From contig AP025583.1 in the NCBI GenBank assembly GCA_022846095.1, positions 3,745,279 through 3,809,278 on the forward strand: a DNA stretch of 64,000 nt, given 5' to 3'. The notes beneath the pieces are model-generated. The model saw only the letters and a list, made by a program, of their open reading frames with translations. It did no database searches and was not told the origin of the DNA. Of the stretch, positions 41,965 through 50,377 are shown in pieces. How positions within the stretch are numbered: the stretch's first letter is position 1; the number at the start of each line of letters is the position of its first letter. The position numbers and the translations under genes are program-made. The stretch is from Oscillospiraceae bacterium. GTDB lineage: Bacteria; Bacillota; Clostridia; Oscillospirales; Oscillospiraceae.

Positions 41965-44900
41965 TGGTAGCCGTCCTCCATGACCCCCTCCATGTCCATA
42001 TAGATGCGCCGCACGGCCTTCAGATCCCCGTCCTGCGCCTGCCACATGCCCCGCTGGTGGGCCTCCAGCAGGCGTTCGCTCAGCTGGAGCACCGCCGCGT
42101 CGTTGACCTGCTCCATCCACTTCCGGGTCTCCTCCTCCAGCAGGAACCGGCGGGCCATGGCGTCGTACATCCAGTTTGAGGCCGCCTGGGCCGAGGCGTC
42201 CCAGCCGAACAGGGTGTCGAAGGTGGTGGAGATCTCCTGGGCCCCCTTGTAGCCGTGGCGCTTGAGCCCCTCCAGCCACTTGGGGTTGAGGATGCGGCTG
42301 CGCATGACCCGGGCCAGCTCGGTTTCCACGCAGGTGGTCTCCGGCCGCTCCGGGTCGGCGGTCAGGCCCGCGACGGCCACCGGCTTCTCCCCGCTGCTGG
42401 CCCGGACGCAGGCGATGAGCCCCCCGTGATAGCTGTAAAAGTCGTCGCTGTCCAGCATATCGATCTCCACCGAGGACTCGTTCTTCACGGTCACCCCCAC
42501 CGTGGACAGCCGGGACCGGAACAGCTCCGGCATGGCCTGCCCGTGGAAGCGGCTGCTGTAGCCGTGGCAGCTCCACAGCGCGTACACCCGGCTCAGATCC
42601 TCCCAGCTCTCCCAGTTGCGGCTGTGGACGGCCTTGCTGACTCCCGCGCCGTAGGTGCCGGGCGGACAGCCGAACACCCGCAGGGCCGCCCGGTCGGCGG
42701 CCTCGTTCTCGCTCAGGCCCTCCGCCACCAGGCGCTCCCGCTCCCGGTCGGTGTGTTTTTTTACAAAGTTCCACTCCGGGTCCTCGTCCAGCGCCGCCAC
42801 CGCCAGCACGGCCCGCTCCACCAGCTCCACCACGTTGGGGAAGGTGTCCCGGAACAGGCCGCTGATGCGCAGCACCGTATCGATGCGGGGCCGCCCCAGC
42901 TCGGCCAGCGGGATGGGCTGCACGCCCACCACCTTGCTGCTCTGGCCCAGGTACACCGGCCGCACGCCCATCAGGGCAAAGACCTCGGCCACATCCTCCC
43001 CGTGGGTCTTCATGCACTCGTCGGAGTAGACCACGATGGCCACGCTCTCCGGCCATTGCTCCCCCTTCTCCGCCCGGTAGGCGGAGATCGCCTGCTCCGC
43101 CAGCCGCCGCCCCACCGACCAGGCCGCCCTGCCGGGGACGGCGGCGGGATCGATGGCGTAGAAATTGCGGCCGGTGGGCAGGATGTGCACGTTCCCACGG
43201 GAGGGGCTGCCGCCGGGCAGGGGCGGGACGAAGCGCCCGTCGAAGCCCGCCAGCAGCAGCGCCATCTCGTCCCGGGTGTGCTCCAGCCGGGGGACCACCT
43301 GGCGGCACACATAGTCCAGCACCGTGCGCAGAGGCCCCGCGTCGCCGGGGAAATCCTCCTGCGCCAGGATCTCCGGCACCCGCCCGGGGTCGTACCCGGC
43401 CCCGGACAGCCGGGCAAAGATCCGCCGGGCGGTATCCACGGCCCCGTCCTGGATGCGCCTGCCGGTGCGCCCGTCGGGCCAGAGCCGCTCCGGCTCCGCC
43501 CGCAGCGCCTCCGCGTCCCAGCCCTGGGCCGCCAGGATGCTGTCGTTCAGGGCCGGGACCGCCCCGTTGGGCACCCGAACCAGCGCCCGGGCCAGCTGGT
43601 CGAAGCGCTCCCCCTCCGGCGTCCGGCCGAAGATATGCAGGCCGTCCCGGGTCATGGAGGTCTTGATGCGGCTCACCCAGCGGTGGATCAGGCCCACCCC
43701 CGCCGCCGGGTCGGCCTCCAGCCCGGCCCGGTCCGTCTTCAGGTCGCCGGTCAGCTCCAGCTCCTCCGCCAGCGCGAAGATCCGCCGCGCCAGCTCGGGG
43801 GCCTGGGCGGGGCGCGCCTGGAGGGCGTGGTAGTACTCGTCCACGGCCTGGTCCAGGGTGGTCAGCGCGCCGTAGGTGTCCGACTCGTCCATGGAGGGGA
43901 TCAGGTGGTCGGTGACGCAGGCGTAGGAGCGCCGCTTGGCCTGCATCCCCTCCCCCACGATGTCGATGTTGTAGATGTACAGGTGGGGCATGCCGCCGAT
44001 GCAGATGTCCCCGAAGCAGCCGCCGGACAGGCCGATTTCCTTGCCGGGCAGCCACTCCAGGGTGCCGTGGGTACCCACGTGGAGCACCGCGTCCGCCTTG
44101 AACGCCTCGTCCACCCAGCGGTAAAAGGCCAGGTAGGAGTGGGGCGGGGTGCTGTCCGTGCTGTGGTAGAGCGCCTCCGCCTCCTCCGGGCCGGCGCGCA
44201 GGGGCTGCACGCCCACGAAGAGGCTGCCGTTTAAAATCCCCGGGATGACGATCCGCCCGTCCGCGGCCATCACCGTGCCCGGGGCCGGGCCCCAGGCCTC
44301 CTCCATCTGCGCCTGGGTCTCCGGGGGCAGGCGGTCGAACCAGGTCCGGTACTGTGCGGCGTCCACCGTGGCCGCCGCCCGGGCCAGGGCCGCCTCCGGT
44401 GAGAGCCACCTGCCGTCGTTGGTCACCGCCGCCCGGATGCGCCCGATGATCTCCGCGCCGCTTTCAAAGGAGTACGCCGTGCGCAGGCCCCGGGCCTCCA
44501 GCGCCCGCACCACCTGGTACACGGTCTCCGGCGTGTCCAGCCCGTGGGCGCTGCCGATGGTGTCGTTCCTGGGCGGCATATTGTGAAAGATAACCGCAAT
44601 GCGCTTCTCCTCCATGGGCTTGCGGGCCAGGCCCGCCCAGCGGCAGGCCAGCTCGGCCACCCGCGCCACCCGGCCGGGCAGGGGGCGGCATACCTTCCTG
44701 CCGTCCGCCGCGCGCTCGGTGACGGCGAAGGGCACCGAGATGAGCTGTCCGTCAAACTCCGGCTGGTAGACGCAGATGGGCAGGGAGACCAGGTCGAGCC
44801 CCCGGACGTCCCGCCGGTACTCGTCGGCGCTGAAGTAGGTGGTGAGGGCCTGGATCACGGGCAGGCCCCAGTCCGCAAACACGCTCTCCGGCGGCCGCCC

Positions 44901-45710
44901 CGCCTGGTAGGCCCGGCCGGACAGGGTGGTGATGGAAAAGCCGTAGGCGGCCACCAGGGCGGCGGGGATGGCCGTGCCGTCCGGGCGGCGGTAGGCCCGC
45001 TCCATGCGGTAGAGGAGGCCGCGCTCCCCGTCGTGGTCGGCGGCAAAGGAGTCGGACACCGCGTAGGGCACGCAGCCCCTGGCCTCGATGGCCCGCAGCA
45101 GGGCGTCCACGTGCTCCAGGTTGCCGGTCCTGGCGTAGTGCTCGTGGATGAGCACCCCGATGACGGGCCGCGTCTCGGCCCCCATGCGCGCCCTGTAGTC
45201 CTCCTCCGCTTCGGGCGGGAGAAAGCCCTGCTGTGTATACACCCCCTGCCCGCAGGGGGGTGCTGGGGGAAGCAGGGGGTAGTCCCCGCCGAAGCAGGCG
45301 TTGGCGGCGCAGAGCATAAGCTGCGCCAAATCCTCCGCGCCGCCCGCCTGGTAGTAGGAATCGAGCGCGGCGTATGTCTGCGGCGGCAGCCCCAGCCGGG
45401 GGAGCAGCTCGGAGAGCTCGTCCCCCATGGTGGAGGAGAAATACACCGGCCGCCGCCCCTCCAACCTCTCCCACAGGCGGGTGAAGCAGAACAGGTTCTG
45501 GATGGAGCCGTGGGAGGCCACCACGGCCATGTCCGCCGCCTCCGCGTCGGCCAGGAGCCGCGCCTCCAGCGCGGCGTCGGCGTTCACCTCCCGCACGGAG
45601 TAGACGCGGGCGTCGAACGCCCCGGGCCAGCGCCGCTCCAGGCGCTCCAGGGCCCGGGGCGCGCCCCAGAGGCGGTGTTCGTTCATAAGTACAAAGAGAA
45701 AGCGCAGCAT
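41961..45710 (-). CDS. cobN: CobN-like large subunit of a metal chelatase (cobaltochelatase/Mg-chelatase H family)
   Basis: This 1249-residue protein is the large catalytic subunit of ATP-dependent, ring-inserting chelatases. It shows LHVGTHGTLEWLPGKE, GFSITTLSGRAYQ, HILPTGRNFYAIDP, GCPPGTYGAGVSKAV and SCHGYSSRFHGQ. CobN inserts cobalt into a corrin in the aerobic-type pathway; BchH-type relatives insert magnesium in chlorophyll synthesis. The cobalamin riboswitch upstream supports a cobalt/corrin function. In an apparently anaerobic organism the natural substrate may be a scavenged or precursor ring. It is encoded after ChlI and ChlD in one operon. Confidence 0.92.
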   Translation of the reverse strand: MLRFLFVLMNEHRLWGAPRALERLERRWPGAFDARVYSVREVNADAALEARLLADAEAADMAVVASHGSIQNLFCFTRLWERLEGRRPVYFSSTMGDELSELLPRLGLPPQTYAALDSYYQAGGAEDLAQLMLCAANACFGGDYPLLPPAPPCGQGVYTQQGFLPPEAEEDYRARMGAETRPVIGVLIHEHYARTGNLEHVDALLRAIEARGCVPYAVSDSFAADHDGERGLLYRMERAYRRPDGTAIPAALVAAYGFSITTLSGRAYQAGRPPESVFADWGLPVIQALTTYFSADEYRRDVRGLDLVSLPICVYQPEFDGQLISVPFAVTERAADGRKVCRPLPGRVARVAELACRWAGLARKPMEEKRIAVIFHNMPPRNDTIGSAHGLDTPETVYQVVRALEARGLRTAYSFESGAEIIGRIRAAVTNDGRWLSPEAALARAAATVDAAQYRTWFDRLPPETQAQMEEAWGPAPGTVMAADGRIVIPGILNGSLFVGVQPLRAGPEEAEALYHSTDSTPPHSYLAFYRWVDEAFKADAVLHVGTHGTLEWLPGKEIGLSGGCFGDICIGGMPHLYIYNIDIVGEGMQAKRRSYACVTDHLIPSMDESDTYGALTTLDQAVDEYYHALQARPAQAPELARRIFALAEELELTGDLKTDRAGLEADPAAGVGLIHRWVSRIKTSMTRDGLHIFGRTPEGERFDQLARALVRVPNGAVPALNDSILAAQGWDAEALRAEPERLWPDGRTGRRIQDGAVDTARRIFARLSGAGYDPGRVPEILAQEDFPGDAGPLRTVLDYVCRQVVPRLEHTRDEMALLLAGFDGRFVPPLPGGSPSRGNVHILPTGRNFYAIDPAAVPGRAAWSVGRRLAEQAISAYRAEKGEQWPESVAIVVYSDECMKTHGEDVAEVFALMGVRPVYLGQSSKVVGVQPIPLAELGRPRIDTVLRISGLFRDTFPNVVELVERAVLAVAALDEDPEWNFVKKHTDRERERLVAEGLSENEAADRAALRVFGCPPGTYGAGVSKAVHSRNWESWEDLSRVYALWSCHGYSSRFHGQAMPELFRSRLSTVGVTVKNESSVEIDMLDSDDFYSYHGGLIACVRASSGEKPVAVAGLTADPERPETTCVETELARVMRSRILNPKWLEGLKRHGYKGAQEISTTFDTLFGWDASAQAASNWMYDAMARRFLLEEETRKWMEQVNDAAVLQLSERLLEAHQRGMWQAQDGDLKAVRRIYMDMEGVMEDGYQ

Positions 45711-45720
45711 ACCGTCCTCC

Positions 45721-47595
45721 TTATCCCGCCGCCGGGCTGTGGCGGCGCACCAGCTGGGCCAGGGGCCTGGAGCGCAGATCCTCCACCCTGTAGCAGGGCG
45801 CGTCCATGGCCCCGGCCACCTGGGCGGCCAGTCCCAGCGAAATGAACTGCCGCTCCGTGTCCACCACCACCGCCGGGATGCCGGATTCGGCCACCTGCCG
45901 GGCGGCGCGCAGGGCCTCCTCCACCGGGTCGCCCCCGTGGCTGAAATTGGCCCGCCCGTCGGTGATCAGCACCAGCAGGGGCATGGACTCCCGCGCCCGG
46001 CGGCGCTGCCGCTCCAGCAGGCGGCGGGCCTCCTCCAGCCCGGCGGCCAGGGGGGTGCGCCCGCCTGTGGGCAGGCTCTGCAGCTCCCGCTGGGCCCGCT
46101 CCACGCTGCGGGTCAGATCCAGCACGGTGCGGGCCTCCCCGCCCCGGAACACCACCATGCCCACCCGGTCCCGCTTCTGGTAGGAGTCCAGCAGCATGGA
46201 GAGCACCGCCTCCTTGACCTCCTTCATCCGCCGTGCGGCCCCCATGGAGCCGCTGGCGTCCACGGCAAACACGATGTCCGCCCCCATCCGGCTCTCCCGG
46301 ATCTTCTCCCTGAAATCGCAGGGCAGCACCACCAGCCCGGCTTCCGCCGCCCCGCGGGCCAGCTGGTGGGGCGCGGCGGCCCGGAGGGTGGCGCTTACCG
46401 CCAGATCCTCCGTCCTGCCGTGGGGCGGACGGTCCCCCACGGCCCTCCCCCGCAGCGCGGAGGAGCGGGTCTTGTTCCGCCGGCCGCTGCCCCGGCGCTC
46501 CAAGCGGTCGGGCCGCCTGGGGGGCAGGGTCCGGATCTCGTAGAGGGCCTGCCCGTGCTCCAGCCGCTCCGGGGCCTCGCCCTCCCCCTCCGGGGCGGGG
46601 CCCTCCCGCTCCTCCTCCGGGGCGCCGTCCCCCTCAAGGGGGCGTTCGGCGCGGCCGTCTTCCCCTGTCCCCTGCTCGGCAGGCGGGGGTCCGCCCTGGG
46701 GCTCCTCCCCAGGCGCCCCGCTCCCCGCTCCGGGGGCCGGGGCGTCCGCGCCCTCCCTCCTGCGGTGGGGGAGGGCCAGCTCCGCCGCCTCGTTCAGGTC
46801 CTCCAGATTGATGTAGCTCCGCCCCGCCAATGCCGCCGCGGCCCGGGCCGTATGCAGGATGGCCAGCTCCGCCCGGTGGCCGGCGGCATTGGCCTGCCGG
46901 GCCAGCCGGCAGGCGGCCTGCTCCTCCGCCTCCCCCACGGCCACGCCGGGCAGCAGGGCCCGGGCCTGGGCCAGCCGCTGGGCAAGCCTGCGCTCCCGCC
47001 CGGCCCACCGCGCCCGGAAGCCCGCCGGGTCGGCCTCGAAGTCCAGCAGCCGCCGGACGATCTCCTTGCGGTCCGCAGCCTCCGCCTCCCCGCGCACCGC
47101 CACATACAGGCCGAAGCGATCCAGAAGCTGGGGCCGGAGCGCGCCCTCCTCGGGGTTCATCGTGCCGACGAGGGCGAACCGGGCCGGGCACACCCGGGAG
47201 ATCCCGTCCCGCTCCACCCGGCACACGCCGGTCTCCAGCGCGTCCAGCAGTCCCGCCGTCAGGGCGGCGGGCAGGAGGTTCACCTCGTCCGCGTAGAGCA
47301 GGGCCCCGTCGGCCCGGGGGAGCAGGCCGGGCTGGAAGGCCCGCCGGCCCGTACGCACCGCCGTATCCAGATCGATGCCGCCCAGCAGCATGTCCTCGGT
47401 GGCGCTGAGGGGCAGCTCCACCAGCCTGACGCCCTCCAGCGCCCCCAGCGCCCGCACCAGGGTGGACTTGGCCGTCCCCTTCTCCCCGCACAGAAGCACC
47501 CCGCCGATGCGGGGCTCCACAGCCAGATAGAGCAGCGCGCGCTTTACCCGCGCCTGGCCCACCACGGCGGTGAAGGGGTACACGGGCCTATCCAT
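45721..47595 (-). CDS. ChlD-like chelatase subunit: AAA+ ATPase plus von Willebrand A domain
   Basis: This 624-residue protein combines an AAA+ domain with Walker A GEKGTAKSTLVRALG and the TMNPEEGALRPQLLDRFGL sensor region, an acidic Gly/Glu/Pro-rich linker (about residues 300-400), and a VWA domain with MIDAS motif DASGSMG. It assembles with the ChlI-like ring to drive metal insertion by the CobN-like subunit. The start overlaps the ChlI stop by eight bases. Unlike many D subunits, the AAA+ Walker A is intact, so this subunit may hydrolyse ATP itself. Confidence 0.9.
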   Translation of the reverse strand: MDRPVYPFTAVVGQARVKRALLYLAVEPRIGGVLLCGEKGTAKSTLVRALGALEGVRLVELPLSATEDMLLGGIDLDTAVRTGRRAFQPGLLPRADGALLYADEVNLLPAALTAGLLDALETGVCRVERDGISRVCPARFALVGTMNPEEGALRPQLLDRFGLYVAVRGEAEAADRKEIVRRLLDFEADPAGFRARWAGRERRLAQRLAQARALLPGVAVGEAEEQAACRLARQANAAGHRAELAILHTARAAAALAGRSYINLEDLNEAAELALPHRRREGADAPAPGAGSGAPGEEPQGGPPPAEQGTGEDGRAERPLEGDGAPEEEREGPAPEGEGEAPERLEHGQALYEIRTLPPRRPDRLERRGSGRRNKTRSSALRGRAVGDRPPHGRTEDLAVSATLRAAAPHQLARGAAEAGLVVLPCDFREKIRESRMGADIVFAVDASGSMGAARRMKEVKEAVLSMLLDSYQKRDRVGMVVFRGGEARTVLDLTRSVERAQRELQSLPTGGRTPLAAGLEEARRLLERQRRRARESMPLLVLITDGRANFSHGGDPVEEALRAARQVAESGIPAVVVDTERQFISLGLAAQVAGAMDAPCYRVEDLRSRPLAQLVRRHSPAAG

Positions 47596-48595
47596 GGAGC
47601 AGCGCCTCCCAGTCCAGCTTGACCGGCCCCGCCTCCTCAAAGGGGGCGCGCCGCAGGCGGTGGGGCAGGGCCAGGGCCGCGGCGCGGCGCAAATCCCCCT
47701 CCCCGGCCTCCTCCCTGCCCTCCAGCGCCGCCAGGGCGCGGGCCGTCTTAATCATGGTGATGTCGGCCCTGTGCCCGTCCACCTGGAGTTGGGTGCACAC
47801 CCTGGCCACGGCGTCAAAGAGGGCGTCGGGCAGTGTCACGCGGCCCAAGCGGAGCTGGGCCGCCTGGATTTGCCCGCGCAGGGACTCCTGCTCCCGCTCC
47901 CAGCCGGCGCAGAAGGCGGCGGGGTCGTCCTCGAACGCCAGGCGGCGGCGGACCACCTCCTTACGGGCGTCGGCCTCCGGCTCGCCCCGCACCTCCGCCA
48001 CCAGGCCGAAGCGGTCCAGGAGCTGGGGGCGCAGATCCCCCTCCTCCGGGTTCATGGTGCCCACCAGGATAAACCTGGCGGGGTGGCTGTAGGAGACCCC
48101 CTCCCGCTCCACGGTGTTCACCCCCATGGCGGCGGAGTCCAGCAGCACGTCCACAATGTGGTCCTCCAGGAGGTTGATCTCGTCCACATAGAGGATGTTC
48201 CCGTTGGCCTGGGCCAGCAAACCGGGCTCGAATGCCTTCACGCCCTCCTTCAGGGCCCGTTCCAAATCCAGCGAGCCCACCACCCGGTCCTCGGTGGCGC
48301 TGACGGGCAGCTCCACCACCCGCCGCCGGTAGGATACGGTCCGCCGCTGCGGCATCGCGCTGCACGCGTCGCAGAGCGCCCCGCCGTCGGCGCGGCAGTG
48401 GAAGGGACAGCCCTCCACCACCTCCACCTCGTCCAGCAGGGCGGCCAGCCCCCGCACCGCCGTGGACTTCGCCGTCCCTTTTTCCCCGCGGATGAGCACG
48501 CCGCCCAGCCGGGGGTCCACCAGATTGAGCAGCAGGGCCGTCTTCAAATCCTCCTGGCCCACCAGCGCCGTAAAGGGATACTCATATCGTTCCAT
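47588..48595 (-). CDS. ChlI-like AAA+ chelatase subunit
   Basis: This 335-residue AAA+ protein has Walker A GEKGTAKSTAVRGL, a CHC/CDAC insert near residue 65, VELPVSATEDRVVGSLD, DEINLLEDHIVDVLL and TMNPEEGDLRPQLLDRFGL. It is the motor ring of the three-part chelatase. The start is the ATG at 48595 (MERYEYPFTALVG); AAGGAG lies upstream, slightly distant. It is the first gene after the cobalamin riboswitch and terminator. The CHC/CDAC insert could bind a metal. Confidence 0.92.
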   Translation of the reverse strand: MERYEYPFTALVGQEDLKTALLLNLVDPRLGGVLIRGEKGTAKSTAVRGLAALLDEVEVVEGCPFHCRADGGALCDACSAMPQRRTVSYRRRVVELPVSATEDRVVGSLDLERALKEGVKAFEPGLLAQANGNILYVDEINLLEDHIVDVLLDSAAMGVNTVEREGVSYSHPARFILVGTMNPEEGDLRPQLLDRFGLVAEVRGEPEADARKEVVRRRLAFEDDPAAFCAGWEREQESLRGQIQAAQLRLGRVTLPDALFDAVARVCTQLQVDGHRADITMIKTARALAALEGREEAGEGDLRRAAALALPHRLRRAPFEEAGPVKLDWEALLHG

Positions 48596-48635
48596 CACTG
48601 TACCCGCTTTCTCCTTAAATTCAATCCCGAAACGC

Positions 48636-48669
48636 AAAAAACCGGGATCGGAGCTCACTCCAATCCCGG
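48636..48669 (-). terminator. Intrinsic terminator of the cobalamin riboswitch
   Basis: On the minus strand a 12-bp stem (one G-U wobble; 48642-48653 with 48658-48669) is followed by six Ts. It lies between the aptamer and the first chelatase gene and is the expected expression platform: B12 binding would favour this hairpin and stop transcription. Confidence 0.85.
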
Positions 48670-48781
48670 CTTTGCCGACAAAGATCCCATTCCCGCCGCA
48701 TAGGGCGCGCCGCGCCCGCGGCGGCCTAAGCCTGGTTCTTTCCCGCTTACACACCGACTCCTGAGATCCGAAGAGTATTTT

Positions 48782-48960
48782 GTGCGCGCGACAGGCAGGT
48801 TTTCTGACTTATGCATCCTCGTCTCCGCCAGCCTTCCCGGATTGCTCCAGTGGCATCTAGGCGGGACTCCGCAATTACAGCAGCGGCCCTGCGCGGGAGT
48901 TTCACCCGGCTTCCCTTTTCACGCCCCCAACGGGGGGCGCACCTGTGCGTGTTTTCATAT
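48782..48960 (-). ncRNA. Cobalamin (B12) riboswitch aptamer
   Basis: The minus strand carries AGTCAGAAAACCTGCC (48794-48809), a close match to the B12 box, near the 3' end of the element. A 5' region begins around AGGTGCGCC, with GAAGCCGGGTGAAACTCCCG and the ATGCCACTGG, GGGAAGGCTGGCG and GATGCATAAGTCAG blocks in the family's order. It is followed by a terminator and the CobN/ChlID genes. It should turn the operon off when adenosyl- or other cobalamin is abundant. Confidence 0.92.
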
Positions 48961-48975
48961 TCAGTTTATTGTGTT

Positions 48976-49004
48976 ATCTTATCTGCTTTTCACAAGCCTG
49001 TCAA
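48976..49004 (-). promoter_or_regulatory. Promoter of the riboswitch operon
   Basis: On the minus strand, TTGACA (48999-49004) and TAAGAT (48976-48981) are separated by 17 bases. They lie just upstream of the aptamer. Confidence 0.8.
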
Positions 49005-49167
49005 GTCGTGCGCACGAAGTCCCGTTCAGTCTTAAGCCGCAGGCCGTTTCAGCGATCCATAGCGGGCCCGGACGTAACCGCCCGGTTTCTCCCCGCCCCC
49101 TTACCTGTCTTGCCATTACGGCAGGCAGCTTGTTTGGAAGGCTGACGCGGGTGTGGCGGCCACTTCC

Positions 49168-50289
49168 CTACCGTTTTTCTATCTCAAGGACATAATCACA
49201 TTTCTGAGCAATCCGGCAGGTGGAAAAGTAGCGCTCCTCCAGCGGAATCCACTTATCCCGGAATACTGCGGCGTATTCAGCCCCGTTTCTGGCCTTGATA
49301 CGCCGCATCTGCTCCTCCGGATCCACACTCAGAAAAATTCTCAGATCGTAAGAATCCCACAGCTTGGGGTGGCAGGAATAGGACCCCTCCACCACCACCA
49401 GCGGTGTGGGCTCCTGGGTGATCGGCTCCTCCAGCCGCTGGGATTGGCAGTTGAAGGGGCGGTATACCGCCGCCCGGCCCTCCCGCAGCGGCAGCAGCAC
49501 TTCGGCAAGGAAGCGCTCATGATCGATGTTCTCACCCGGCGTGTCGTAGCGCTTCAGGGTGCGCTGTTCGGGACGCAGGAAAAACTGGTCCATATGGATT
49601 ACGCCGCAGCCGGCCAGATTGCGCATCCGGGCCGCCAGCGTCGTCTTGCCGGAAGCGCAGCGGCCGTCGATGGCGGCAAGGAAGGGCCGCCGTCCAGTTT
49701 GAAGCTGTCCGGCCATTTGGAGGACGGCAGCCGCTATATCGTCCGCCGTCGATCCGGTCAGCGGTTCCGGCTGAAACAGGCTGCGGAGCACAACGCGATA
49801 GGCCGGACGGTACGCCCGGCGGTATTCGGGGCTGTGGGAGACAGGAGGGCAGCCGGAGCTGAAATAGGGCTCCAAATACGCCTCTAGCTCCCCGGGAGAA
49901 AACCTGAATGTCCCCCGCCGCGTCAACTGCCGCAGCAGCTCCGCCTTTTCCCGGAAGGACGCGCAGGTCCCTGTGTGGAGGATCGCGGAGCGGACGAAGA
50001 CCCGGTTCAGCTTCTCCAGGGGGTACCGCCGGGTATCCAAAGCCGGCAGCAGCACCCGGACGACGCCGTTGCCAAGCTCCTCAGTCAGAGGTGCGGATAC
50101 GTCCCGCTCGGCGCAGGCGTGCTCGGCGCGCAGCCGCTCCAAGCTGGCATTGGGGTCCGCGATCATATGGCCGCCCCCGAACTCATTTTGGTAGATCAGC
50201 TTAACCGCGTCACAGGGGCGCATCAGGGGGTATCTTTCCCCGTGGACCTCCAAAACGCGGCTCAATTCTTCCCGTTCTGTTTTGTCCAT
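49168..50289 (-). CDS. Uridine-kinase-like P-loop kinase with an N-terminal domain of unknown function
   Basis: This 373-residue protein has an N-terminal part of about 200 residues with no recognised family, then a phosphoribulokinase/uridine-kinase-type domain (AIDGRCASGKTTLAARM, HMDQFFLRP, VVVEGSYSCHP, LRIFLSVDPEEQ). It should phosphorylate a small nucleoside- or sugar-like substrate. The ATG at 50289 is used. It stands alone between the SLH gene and the riboswitch promoter. Confidence 0.82.
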   Translation of the reverse strand: MDKTEREELSRVLEVHGERYPLMRPCDAVKLIYQNEFGGGHMIADPNASLERLRAEHACAERDVSAPLTEELGNGVVRVLLPALDTRRYPLEKLNRVFVRSAILHTGTCASFREKAELLRQLTRRGTFRFSPGELEAYLEPYFSSGCPPVSHSPEYRRAYRPAYRVVLRSLFQPEPLTGSTADDIAAAVLQMAGQLQTGRRPFLAAIDGRCASGKTTLAARMRNLAGCGVIHMDQFFLRPEQRTLKRYDTPGENIDHERFLAEVLLPLREGRAAVYRPFNCQSQRLEEPITQEPTPLVVVEGSYSCHPKLWDSYDLRIFLSVDPEEQMRRIKARNGAEYAAVFRDKWIPLEERYFSTCRIAQKCDYVLEIEKR

Positions 50290-50327
50290 ATGATTCCGGC
50301 GCATCCTTTCCGACGCATCTGTCTGTA

Positions 50328-50364
50328 GACGAGGCACACCCCGGAACACGGGGTGTGCCTCGTC
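50328..50364. terminator. Perfect 15-bp hairpin between the SLH and kinase genes
   Basis: GACGAGGCACACCCC pairs with GGGGTGTGCCTCGTC around a 7-base loop, 13 bases past the SLH gene stop. It lacks a clear T-tract on either side, so termination may be weak or depend on other factors. Confidence 0.6.
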
Positions 50365-50377
50365 CGTACGCAGAAGA

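Noticed and set aside
40879-44409. A 1176-codon minus frame overlapping the radical SAM and CobN genes
   Set aside because: Its last third is the real radical SAM frame; the upstream part is an out-of-frame, Gly/Arg-rich shadow of CobN.
41961-48595. Magnesium chelatase for (bacterio)chlorophyll
   Set aside because: The subunits are homologous, but a cobalamin riboswitch precedes them and no photosynthesis genes are present, so a cobalt/corrin-type role is favoured.
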